Shown in pieces: positions 1-6,443 of a stretch of DNA of 11,847 nucleotides. Location: positions 1-11,847 of the forward strand of contig JAISNF010000022.1 of the NCBI GenBank assembly GCA_031276415.1. Direction: 5' to 3'. Positions within the stretch are counted from its first letter, which is position 1. Every line of letters starts with the position of its first letter. Source of the stretch: Planctomycetaceae bacterium. GTDB lineage: Bacteria > Planctomycetota > Planctomycetia > Pirellulales > Thermoguttaceae. Under the pieces are notes generated by a model that saw only the letters and a list, made by a program, of their open reading frames with translations, did no database searches and had not been told where the DNA came from. The position numbers were made by a program, and so were the translations under genes.

Positions 1-1
1 G

Positions 2-961
2 GACAAAAAGATTCATGAAGCGGCTCTGTACGCTTTAGAAAAACTTCTTGAAACACAATTTCCTAACGGAGCATTTCCGCAAGCTTTTTCCGGTGAAAAA
101 CGTGATGAGGCAGCATATCCGGTGAAAACGGCAAACTATCTGCCGGAGAATACAGAACCAACACATGAAAAAAATTACTACAAATATTACACGTTCAATG
201 ATAATTTGGTACAAGATTTGAATAGAGTTTTTTTCATTGCTTCGGAAGTTTACGGAACAAAAAAAGACGGCAAATTAAATCCGAACAAAAACTATGTTAA
301 TGCCGCTTGTCGTCTTGGCGATTTTATGATTCTTGCTCAAATGCCGGAACCGCAACCGGCTTGGGCGCAACAATATGATTTTGAAATGCATCCCTGCTGG
401 GCAAGAAAATTTGAGCCTGCTTCTATTACCGGCGGTGAATCACAGGGAATTATGACGGCATTGATTGAATTGTATCTTTTTACCGGTAACAAAAAATATC
501 TCGAACCGATTCCGAAAGCAATTGCCTATTTGGAACATTCGCGGCGTTCCGATGGAAAACTCGCACGGTTTTATGAAATGCGAACCAACAAACCGCTTTA
601 TTTTACAAAAAGTTACGAATTAACTTATTCAGATGCCGATATGCCGACACATTACGCATTCGTGGTTGATTTCAATTCTTCGCGGTTTAACCAATTATTG
701 AAACAGAGCGAATCCAATCGGCTAAAACAGTTGGAAATATTCCGAAGCAATTATCGCAACCTCAGACTTCAGCAACCAAACACAAAGGAAGTTGCTACAG
801 TTATTGCCGATATTGACCAACGCGGAGCGTGGATAACACAGGGAATACTTAAAGCCGCTCGTTCAAATGAGAAAATACAAATGATCGACAATTCTGTTTT
901 TGTTAAAAATGTCAATATTTTGCTTGGATTTTTACAAACCGGAATAAAACACGATCAATAA
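2..961 (+). CDS. Pectate lyase, PL10-type (5' end outside window)
   Basis: Cleaves de-esterified homogalacturonan (pectate) by beta-elimination; PL10 enzymes are usually secreted and Ca2+-dependent. The frame is open from base 2, so this is the C-terminal 319 residues of a longer protein; the in-frame GTG at 122 is an internal valine. Family-like motifs, numbered from the first visible codon, are PNGAFPQ (21-27, cf. PNGGWPQ in relatives), QMPEPQPAWAQQY (113-125), WARKFEPASITGGES (133-147) and RFYE (189-192), on a helix-rich background expected for the alpha/alpha-toroid fold. The family uses an arginine as catalytic base; I do not assign it here. No signal peptide can be judged because the N-terminus is missing. 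The gene ends with TAA and converges on valS across 176 bp with no clear intrinsic terminator. Family assignment is confident; substrate is inferred from family. Confidence 0.88.
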   Translation, partial: DKKIHEAALYALEKLLETQFPNGAFPQAFSGEKRDEAAYPVKTANYLPENTEPTHEKNYYKYYTFNDNLVQDLNRVFFIASEVYGTKKDGKLNPNKNYVNAACRLGDFMILAQMPEPQPAWAQQYDFEMHPCWARKFEPASITGGESQGIMTALIELYLFTGNKKYLEPIPKAIAYLEHSRRSDGKLARFYEMRTNKPLYFTKSYELTYSDADMPTHYAFVVDFNSSRFNQLLKQSESNRLKQLEIFRSNYRNLRLQQPNTKEVATVIADIDQRGAWITQGILKAARSNEKIQMIDNSVFVKNVNILLGFLQTGIKHDQ

Positions 962-1137
962 TTGCCTCAAAAATTAAGCGTAACTATTTTACTATTGGTG
1001 AGATCGTTTTGTTTGGAAAATTAGGTAGAAATAATTAAATGATTCAAAATTACCTGTTCCCTAATATTAAGGTTCTTGAAAACACTAACATTATTTATTA
1101 TATTTCATTTTGAATCTCAATAATATTGTCGTCTACA

Positions 1138-4100
1138 TTACTGAACGGTTTTCAAATTTTTCAATTTTGTTAGCGCATCTAGGGCTGATTGGCGTTGTTC
1201 TTGCAATTCGGCGAGAGATTGGCGTTCTTTCTCGACAACTGTTACAGGGGCTTTGTTGACGAAATCACCGTTCAATTTTGATTCCTTCGATTTAATAAAA
1301 CCATCAAGTTTAGCAATTTCTTTTTCCAGTTTTGCCTTTTCCGCCGCAATATCAATCAAATCCGAAAGATCAACATAAACATCCATTCCAGTAAGCGGAA
1401 CCGTTGACGACAACACCGGAGCCTTAACCGCTTCACCCCAACCAGTCGCTTTTGCCTTTGCCATCGAAAGAAAATAAGGTTCCATCGGTTTCAATAAAGT
1501 CGCCGTTGGCGTATCACAACGAACAGAAAACGCAATCTCCGTTTTGGGCGGAACATTGCGGCTCGCCCGAACATCCCGAATCGCACGCAATAATTCCTGA
1601 AAAACCTTGAACTGATTTTCCATTTCCGAATTAATCGCCGATTCGTCAGCAACAGGCCACGGCGCAATCGCAATACTTTTAGCAAATTTAACAAAATCAT
1701 TACCGGTAAAATCATTGCTAATAAAATCGTTACCGGTGAAACTGCCGCCGGTAAAACCGACACACGATAACCGTAACCGTTGCCAGATTTCTTCCGTAAC
1801 AAACGGAACCACCGGATGCAATAACCGAAGCAACGTATTCAGAACAAAAATCAACATTGCTTGGGCTTGCGTTTTCTGTGTTTCATCGGCAAGACGGGAT
1901 TTAACCATTTCAACATAAAACGAACAAAATTCGTCCCACGCAAAATCATAAAGAAATCGCATCGCATCCGCATAACGATACGTTTCGAGCGATTCGGTAA
2001 CATTTTTGGTTACGGTTGCAAGACGGCTTAAAATCCAACGGTCTTCGAGAAAATGGTTTTCGGTATGAACTTCGGTATGATTTTGGTGTTTACCGGATTC
2101 GTTGAGTTGCGGTTCTTGCAGGCTTAACAACACGAATCTTGCGGCATTCCAGAGTTTGTTGCAGAAATTTCGTGCAACCTCAAAACGTTCTCCAATCATG
2201 GGACCTTCCGCCAACATTTTATCTGATTCTGTTTCCGCCCATTGTGTTCGGAACGACACACCGCATTTCGGACAAATAATTTTCGGCTGCGTTCGGTTCT
2301 TTTTCGTTTGCTCAACAATTGTTCCGCAATACGGACACTCAAAATCAAGCGTCAATCGAATATCCTGATTTTCCGTTGTCAAATACGCCAACGCAAACCG
2401 CAACGCATCAGCACCAAATTTAGCAATAACCGAAATCGGATCAACTCCATTGCCTTTCGATTTTGACATACCTTCGCCGTATTTATCGAGAATTTTCGGA
2501 TGAATGAAAACTTCGTGAAACGGTTTTTTGCCGGTATTAAATTTTCCTGCTAAAACCATTCGGGCGACCCAAAGTGTTAGAATATCGCGGTTTGTTATGA
2601 GAACGCCGGTTGGATAATAATAGTTGAGTTCCGGTGTTTGTTCGGGCCAACCGAGCGTCGAATGAGCCCACAAGGCACTGGAAAACCATGTATCAAGAAC
2701 ATCATCATCTTGTACGATTTTATAATTTGGTACGGCATTTTCGGGCAAATCTTCTGTTTGGCTGCAAATCCACCAGACATTGTTTTCCGAATCCCATTGC
2801 CATGAAATATCATTACGTCCGGCAAAGGCTTTTTCGATTTCTTTTTCTGTTGCGCCGTCACAGTACCAAATTGGAATCCGATGTCCCCACCAGAGTTGCC
2901 TGCCGATGGGCCAATCCCGTTTTTCACTGAGCCAATCGATGTAACCTTTTTTATAGCGTTCGGGAATAATTTTGACTTCACCGTTTTTGACGGTATCAAT
3001 AGCGTTTTGAGCCAATTGATCCATTTTGACGAACCATTGATCATTGAGAAAGGGTTCGATTGGAGTTTTGGAGCGGTCACTGTGGGCAAGTTCAATAATT
3101 CGTTCTTCGACGGAAACCAACAAACCTTGTTCTTCGAGGTCGGCGACAATAGTTTCGCGTGCTTTTTTGATTGTCAAACCGGAGTATTTTCCGGCGTTTT
3201 CATTGAGGGTTCCGTTTTTGTTTAAAATATTGATTATTGGTAATTTCTGCCGTTTACCGACTTCGTAATCATTGGGGTCATGTGCCGGTGTGATTTTAAC
3301 GCAGCCGGTACCTTTTTCGGGTTTTGCCCAGACATCGGTGATCAAGGGAATTGGTTTGTTGGCAAGCGGAAGCATAACACAACGTCCTTCGGTTGCCATG
3401 CGAGCCAAAATTTGTAAATGTTCGATTTGTAAATGTTCGAGCAGGCTATTGTTGGAATTATTGGAATTATTGGAATTATGCAAACGGTTTTCTGTTTCAT
3501 CGAGTTCTTTTTGCAGATCATATTTTTCTTTTTCGGGAGCGGCGGCGAGGCGTTTTTTCAGATCGCTGATTACTTTATTGAGGGCGGTTTTGGGGTCGGG
3601 ATGGACGGCAACTGCGGTATCGCCGAGCATTGTTTCCGGGCGGGTTGTTGCGACGACGACGTATTTCGGTTCATCTGGTTTTGGTTCAATCACGGGATAT
3701 TTAATATACCAAAAATGTCCTGTAATTGTTTCATGAAAAACTTCATCATCGCTGACGGCGGTTTGGAGGAGTGTATCCCAATTGACGAGACGTTTACCGC
3801 GATAGATTAATTTTTGTTTGAAAAGATTGAAGAAAAAATACCGGACTGCTTTAGCGCACGTTTCGTCCAATGTGAAGCGGGTTCTTGTCCAATCGCAGGA
3901 GCAACCCATACCTTTGAGTTGGTTAATGATTCGGGTTTGATATTGTTCTTTCCAATTCCAGATTCGTTGGACGAGGGCATTTCGACCGATGTCATGTCGG
4001 GTGAGTTTTTCTTCTTCGAGGAGTCGGCGTTCGACGACGGCTTGGGTGGCGATTCCGGCGTGGTCAACACCGGGGATCCACAATGTCTCGAATCCTTGCA

Positions 4101-4323
4101 TACGTTTCATGCGGACGGTAATATCTTGGAGTGTATTATTTAGGGCGTGTCCTAGATGCAGAGCACCGGTCACATTGGGCGGAGGAATGACCACGCAAAA
4201 GGGTTTTTTATTGGGGTTGGGTTGGCTGTGAAAAAGTTGGTTTTCATCCCAAAATGTTGCCCATTTTTCTTGTGCGGTGGCGGGGTCATACTGTTTTGGA
4301 ATTTCGTTGGCTGGTTCGTTCAT
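1138..4323 (-). CDS. valS: Valyl-tRNA synthetase
   Basis: Charges tRNA-Val with valine in the cytoplasm and edits mischarged threonine. Class I signatures are PPPNVTGALHLGHA (HIGH box, H56-H59) and MSKSK (619-623). The editing domain shows ATTRPETMLGDTAVAVHP (225-242) and GTGCVKITPAHDPNDYEVG (338-356). The C-terminus (about 991-1058) is the coiled-coil tRNA-binding arm typical of ValRS. At 1061 aa it is longer than common ValRS (about 880-950 aa). The excess includes a helical insert in the editing domain (about 245-315) with an Asn/Ser run (283-293), a zinc-ribbon-like insert after KMSKS (C663, C666, C684, C687), a His/Glu/Asn-rich stretch (746-757), and GND-F repeats (857-877) near the anticodon-binding domain. 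Several inserts are DNA-level tandem duplications. No convincing Shine-Dalgarno precedes the ATG at 4323. The two larger inserts recall planctomycete ValRS (from memory); the low-complexity runs look lineage-specific. Confidence 0.98.
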   Translation of the reverse strand: MNEPANEIPKQYDPATAQEKWATFWDENQLFHSQPNPNKKPFCVVIPPPNVTGALHLGHALNNTLQDITVRMKRMQGFETLWIPGVDHAGIATQAVVERRLLEEEKLTRHDIGRNALVQRIWNWKEQYQTRIINQLKGMGCSCDWTRTRFTLDETCAKAVRYFFFNLFKQKLIYRGKRLVNWDTLLQTAVSDDEVFHETITGHFWYIKYPVIEPKPDEPKYVVVATTRPETMLGDTAVAVHPDPKTALNKVISDLKKRLAAAPEKEKYDLQKELDETENRLHNSNNSNNSNNSLLEHLQIEHLQILARMATEGRCVMLPLANKPIPLITDVWAKPEKGTGCVKITPAHDPNDYEVGKRQKLPIINILNKNGTLNENAGKYSGLTIKKARETIVADLEEQGLLVSVEERIIELAHSDRSKTPIEPFLNDQWFVKMDQLAQNAIDTVKNGEVKIIPERYKKGYIDWLSEKRDWPIGRQLWWGHRIPIWYCDGATEKEIEKAFAGRNDISWQWDSENNVWWICSQTEDLPENAVPNYKIVQDDDVLDTWFSSALWAHSTLGWPEQTPELNYYYPTGVLITNRDILTLWVARMVLAGKFNTGKKPFHEVFIHPKILDKYGEGMSKSKGNGVDPISVIAKFGADALRFALAYLTTENQDIRLTLDFECPYCGTIVEQTKKNRTQPKIICPKCGVSFRTQWAETESDKMLAEGPMIGERFEVARNFCNKLWNAARFVLLSLQEPQLNESGKHQNHTEVHTENHFLEDRWILSRLATVTKNVTESLETYRYADAMRFLYDFAWDEFCSFYVEMVKSRLADETQKTQAQAMLIFVLNTLLRLLHPVVPFVTEEIWQRLRLSCVGFTGGSFTGNDFISNDFTGNDFVKFAKSIAIAPWPVADESAINSEMENQFKVFQELLRAIRDVRASRNVPPKTEIAFSVRCDTPTATLLKPMEPYFLSMAKAKATGWGEAVKAPVLSSTVPLTGMDVYVDLSDLIDIAAEKAKLEKEIAKLDGFIKSKESKLNGDFVNKAPVTVVEKERQSLAELQEQRQSALDALTKLKNLKTVQ
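1693..1758 (-). repeat. In-frame tandem repeats inside valS (G-N-D-F region)
   Basis: Degenerate repeats of about 15-21 bp built on AAATCATTACCGGTA encode FTGGSFTGNDFISNDFTGNDF-like sequence (residues 857-877). Copies differ by a few bases and keep the reading frame. They fall between the helical anticodon-binding segment and the C-terminal part, probably a surface loop. Confidence 0.75.
3413..3477 (-). repeat. In-frame tandem duplications in the valS editing-domain insert
   Basis: Two adjacent arrays: a 15-bp unit present twice (TTGTAAATGTTCGA on the + strand, about 3413-3442, encoding HLQIEHLQI, residues 297-305) and a 9-bp unit TTGGAATTA repeated three times or more (about 3445-3477, encoding the NSNNSNNSNNS run, residues 283-293). 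Both preserve the frame, consistent with replication slippage tolerated in a loop. Confidence 0.85.
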
Positions 4324-4353
4324 AGTTCTGAATATTCAAAAAGTGGTCTGTGT

Positions 4354-4390
4354 TTTTATAAAGTGTTTTATAAAGTGTTTTATAAAATTG
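4354..4390. repeat. 12-bp tandem repeat upstream of valS
   Basis: TTTTATAAAGTG occurs twice exactly (4354-4365, 4366-4377), followed by a diverged third copy (4378-4390); a related TTTTATAAAATGG lies at 4402-4413. Each unit holds the palindrome TTTATAAA. It sits 30-90 bp upstream of the valS start, so it may overlap the valS promoter (several TATAAA hexamers on the minus strand), though no matching -35 is evident. Confidence 0.8.
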
Positions 4391-4417
4391 GTTTTCTGTA
4401 TTTTATAAAATGGTTCT

Positions 4418-4447
4418 GATTAAAAAAATCCCGATTAAAAAAAGCCC
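4418..4447. repeat. 15-bp tandem duplication
   Basis: GATTAAAAAAATCCC (4418-4432) is followed directly by GATTAAAAAAAGCCC (4433-4447), one mismatch. Together with the neighbouring 12-bp repeats it makes the spacer upstream of valS almost entirely duplicated A/T-rich sequence. Confidence 0.8.
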
Positions 4448-4467
4448 GTGTATTTTATCAGAACATT

Positions 4468-4514
4468 AAAAAATAGAAAGGTCTTGTGATTCATTTTATT
4501 CCGATTCACAGACC
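4468..4514 (-). terminator. Likely intrinsic terminator downstream of the 219-aa gene
   Basis: Read on the minus strand, GGTCTGTGA (4514-4506) pairs with TCACAAGACC (4489-4480) with one bulged base, followed by the T-rich TTTCTATTTTTT (4479-4468). It would stop transcription coming from the 4654-5313 gene before valS. The 16-nt loop is somewhat long, hence moderate confidence. Confidence 0.5.
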
Positions 4515-4589
4515 ACAACAAACATTTCAAGACAACACAACCCCAAAAATTCCAAACACGAAAATCACACAAATCACACGAATCATTCA

Positions 4590-4629
4590 AAAGGTCGTCA
4601 ATATTTCGCCTGAAACATTGACGACCTTT
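4590..4629 (-). terminator. Perfect 13-bp inverted repeat just after the 219-aa gene
   Basis: AAAGGTCGTCAAT (4590-4602) and ATTGACGACCTTT (4617-4629) are perfect reverse complements separated by 14 nt, starting 24 bp after the stop codon. On the minus strand only TTTT follows, so this may be a weak terminator, an mRNA-stabilising 3' hairpin, or a first element in tandem with the hairpin at 4480-4514. Confidence 0.55.
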
Positions 4630-4653
4630 ACCGATTACCATTATCTTTCCATT

Positions 4654-5313
4654 TTAATTGATCAATTCTTTTATTTCTTCGCTCCAAGGACCGTTTTGCA
4701 TTCTTGGGTTTAGCCAAGCGGCTTGTAGGATGATATTTTTTCTTTTTTCTGTTTCTGTGAAGAGGAGTTGGTGATGTAATTTTGTTGAGAGGACGATTTG
4801 CCATTGCGGGTCATCTTCAATTCTATATTTCAGGATGAATCCGGCATATTTTCCGGTTTGGACGTGATCGGTTGGGTGTCCATGTTGCAAGGTTGAGGCG
4901 TAAACCGTCAATTCGTGATGTTGTCCGACGACTGCCGTAAGAACCGGAACATCATCGGGAATAGGAATTGGTTGATGGGCGGCTTGTTGACGTGGTCGCA
5001 ATCCCATTGATTTGATGGCGTTATCGGGAATTTTCAAATTTCCTTCCAATAACTTTGTGAATGTTCTGAGAAATTGTTTAAGGTTTAAAAGAGCCGTATT
5101 TTTTGCGATAACAGAGACTTTATTCCGCAAATCAAGATGTGAATTTGCTTGAAAAGCAGTTTCGGCGGTATTGAGCAAGTCTAAAAATTGGGTAATTTGA
5201 GTCCTATCAAGTTCCCAAATTGCAGCGTTTTCACTACAATCCTTATAAATTGTTCTCGCCCAAGCAACAAATTCGCCGTCTTTGGTGGGCATATAACGTT
5301 TTCGATTGATCAT
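4654..5313 (-). CDS. Hypothetical protein, 219 aa, helical N-terminus plus beta domain
   Basis: I do not recognise a named family. Residues 1-105 look helical (motif YMPTKDGEFVAWARTIY near the start, then amphipathic helices). A Pro-rich linker (107-123, RPRQQAAHQPIPIPDDVP) leads to a C-terminal part of alternating short beta-like stretches ending AAWLNPRMQNGPWSEEI. That closing pattern (W, N, G, GPWSE) resembles the last strand of a fibronectin-III-like fold and is, from memory, common in uncharacterised anaerobe proteins of about 200 aa; this fold is inference. There is no signal peptide or membrane segment. The ATG at 5313 lacks a clear ribosome binding site; an ATG at 5292 (MPTK) is the alternative. 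A good promoter lies at 5394-5422, backed by the 21-bp palindrome array, so this gene is the most likely target of whatever binds there. Confidence 0.8.
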   Translation of the reverse strand: MINRKRYMPTKDGEFVAWARTIYKDCSENAAIWELDRTQITQFLDLLNTAETAFQANSHLDLRNKVSVIAKNTALLNLKQFLRTFTKLLEGNLKIPDNAIKSMGLRPRQQAAHQPIPIPDDVPVLTAVVGQHHELTVYASTLQHGHPTDHVQTGKYAGFILKYRIEDDPQWQIVLSTKLHHQLLFTETEKRKNIILQAAWLNPRMQNGPWSEEIKELIN

Positions 5314-5393
5314 TGCAATTTTTTTCAGTAAAGATTGTTAATTTTCCCTTCAAAACGGTCTTACTAACTTTTCCGACCACACAAATTTTGACA

Positions 5394-5422
5394 ATTATCA
5401 CATAACAAAAGGAAATTGTCAA
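5394..5422 (-). promoter_or_regulatory. Sigma70-type promoter of the 219-aa gene
   Basis: On the minus strand TTGACA (5422-5417, perfect -35) is followed after 17 nt by GATAAT (5399-5394, five of six to consensus). Transcription would begin near 5387, leaving a leader of about 70 nt. The -35 and flanking bases are also part of a 9-bp inverted repeat (TTGACAATT 5388-5396 / AATTGTCAA 5414-5422), a possible operator. The -35 lies within a degenerate extra unit of the upstream 21-bp array. Confidence 0.7.
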
Positions 5423-5733
5423 GTGTCAAAAGGTTATTTACACGTGTAAATAAGTTAAAAACACGTGTCAATAAGTTAATAACACGTGTCAATAAGTTAA
5501 TTACACGTGTCAATAAGTTAATCACACGTGTCAATAAGTTAATTACACGTGTGAATGAGTTAATTACACGTGTCAATGAATTAATTACACGTGTCAATGA
5601 ATTAATTACACGTGTCAATGAATTAATTACACGTGTCAATGAGTTAATTACACGTGTCAATGAGTTAATCACACGTGTTAATGAGTTAATTACACGTGTC
5701 AATGAGTTAATTACACGTATTTTTAAGAAAGAT
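5419..5733. repeat. 21-bp tandem array with ACACGTGT palindromes (14 units plus a degenerate edge unit)
   Basis: The 8-bp palindrome ACACGTGT starts at 5440, 5461, 5482, 5503, 5524, 5545, 5566, 5587, 5608, 5629, 5650, 5671 and 5692, exactly 21 bp apart each time; a fourteenth unit at 5713 has ACACGTAT, and a diverged unit (16/21 matches) precedes at 5419. Consensus unit: ACACGTGTCAATGAGTTAAT plus T. There are no unique spacers, so it is not a CRISPR. Because 21 bp equals both two helical turns and seven codons, the palindromes lie on one DNA face and the array is also open in one frame on each strand. Units 1-5 carry AAG where 6-13 carry GAG/GAA, suggesting block expansion. It sits between tRNA-His and the promoter of the 219-aa gene. 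Operator array, heptad-coding gene and neutral minisatellite all remain possible. Confidence 0.95.
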
Positions 5734-5798
5734 ACACTGCCTTGAAACTAATTACCGAGCGATCATTTGCGATATTTTCCCCTCAAAAACGAAAACGT

Positions 5799-5819
5799 GT
5801 CCGCAAATGACGCAGATAA
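5799..5819 (+). repeat. Degenerate copy of the dispersed GTCCGCAGAT repeat
   Basis: GTCCGCAAATGACGCAGATAA matches 18 of 21 bases to the consensus start GTCCGCAGATTACGCTGAT... shared by the copies at 8846-8895, 9982-10033 and 11263-11314. No second arm was seen, so this looks like a decayed fragment downstream of tRNA-His. Confidence 0.45.
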
Positions 5820-5880
5820 ATAGTATCTATTCAGTAGAATAATTTCAGAAATTCGTTTACGACAGGAAATTAAAAGACAA

Positions 5881-5895
5881 CCTTTCGGCGAAAGA
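5881..5895 (-). terminator. Possible weak terminator after tRNA-His
   Basis: On the minus strand CTTTC-GCC-GAAAG forms a short hairpin 13 nt after the tRNA end, followed by GTTGTCTTTTAATTT, moderately T-rich. The stem is only 5 bp, so this is tentative. Confidence 0.3.
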
Positions 5896-5907
5896 TTTAC
5901 GAGAAGG

Positions 5908-5981
5908 GGTGGTTGATGGGACTCGAACCCACAACGCCTGGAACCACAATCCAGTGCTCTACCAATTGAACTACAACCACC
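5908..5981 (-). tRNA. tRNA-His (GTG anticodon)
   Basis: Full cloverleaf on the minus strand. The acceptor GTGGTTG pairs with CAACCAC, preceded by an encoded G at -1 (5981) opposite the discriminator C73 (5908), the identity signature of bacterial tRNA-His. The D arm GTTC-AATTGGTA-GAGC, anticodon stem CTGGA/TCCAG with loop TTGTGGT (anticodon GTG) and T arm GTGGG-TTCGAGT-CCCAT are all present. CCA is not encoded (the next bases are CCTT), so it must be added enzymatically. It is a single tRNA, not part of a cluster. Confidence 0.97.
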
Positions 5982-5999
5982 ATAAAAATAATTCTCCAA

Positions 6000-6027
6000 A
6001 TTCTATCACAGTCAAAATTATGGTCAA
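6000..6027 (-). promoter_or_regulatory. Promoter of tRNA-His
   Basis: On the minus strand TTGACC (6027-6022) and TAGAAT (6005-6000) are separated by 16 nt, both five of six to the sigma70 consensus. The expected start near 5993 is about 12 nt upstream of the mature tRNA 5' end. Confidence 0.6.
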
Positions 6028-6040
6028 GAGAGGAGGATTT

Positions 6041-6151
6041 TTAGTGGAGAGTTGATAGTTGATAGTGGAGAGTTCGCAAGCGGATTACAACCGTTGCGGC
6101 AATAATTCCGCTTGCAAACTAATTCACTATTCACTATCCACTCTCCACTAA
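6041..6151. repeat. Long imperfect inverted repeat (REP-like hairpin)
   Basis: Left arm 6041-6084 (TTAGTGGAGAGTTGATAG... to GCAAGCGGA) is largely complementary to right arm 6107-6151 (TCCGCTTGC... to CACTCTCCACTAA), with a roughly 22-nt loop. The arms contain sub-repeats of GATAGT/ACTATC, and the same motifs recur in the spacer at 6357-6410. It lies between divergent tRNA-His and the chemoreceptor gene and looks like a dispersed intergenic palindrome rather than a terminator (no T-tract). Confidence 0.8.
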
Positions 6152-6428
6152 TCCCTATTCCCTAATCCCTAATTTCTATTAACTACAAAGTGTCCAAGCA
6201 AACAAAATAACCGTCCCAAAGTCGGGTAATTATTTTGTAATCCACGTATCACCTTGATCTTTTGTGTGATCCTCTCTAAAAATTCCAGCGGTGAGTGAAC
6301 CAAGATGAGTAAACCAAAAGAAAATACGATAATATCTCCGCTCGCAACAACTATTCATTATCTACTATCTCAATATCTACTATCAATATCTACTATCAAT
6401 CATCAATTATTCACCTGTCAACTTTTAT
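6152..6428. other. Gene-free leader upstream of the chemoreceptor
   Basis: No ORF or RNA gene was recognised. It begins with AATCCCT-type short repeats (6151-6178) and contains a small possible hairpin around 6200-6240 (CAAAATAACC near GGTAATTATTTTG). It ends with short direct repeats of AATATCTACTATC (about 6370-6405). No confident promoter for the downstream gene was found; TTGATC with a downstream TAAAAA (about 6255-6283) is only a weak candidate. Confidence 0.5.
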
Positions 6429-6443
6429 AGGAGTTTTTCCGTT

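Noticed and set aside
2595..3149. Minus-strand 184-aa ORF inside valS
   Set aside because: It is a shadow frame of valS with no family resemblance.
5364..5702. Minus-strand ORF of TRVINSL repeats as a gene
   Set aside because: It is an automatic result of a stop-free 21-bp unit, starts at TTG without a ribosome binding site, and ends in ordinary promoter sequence of the 219-aa gene.
5419..5733. CRISPR array
   Set aside because: The units are contiguous 21-mers with no unique spacers, and no cas genes are present.
5419..5733. parS centromere sites
   Set aside because: The CACGTG core is shared with the parS consensus TGTTTCACGTGAAACA, but the flanks do not match and no parA/parB genes are visible.
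5763..5999. Minus-strand 78-aa ORF
   Set aside because: It runs through the tRNA-His gene; the GCSSIGRALDCGSRRCGFESHQP-type peptide is a common translated-tRNA artefact.
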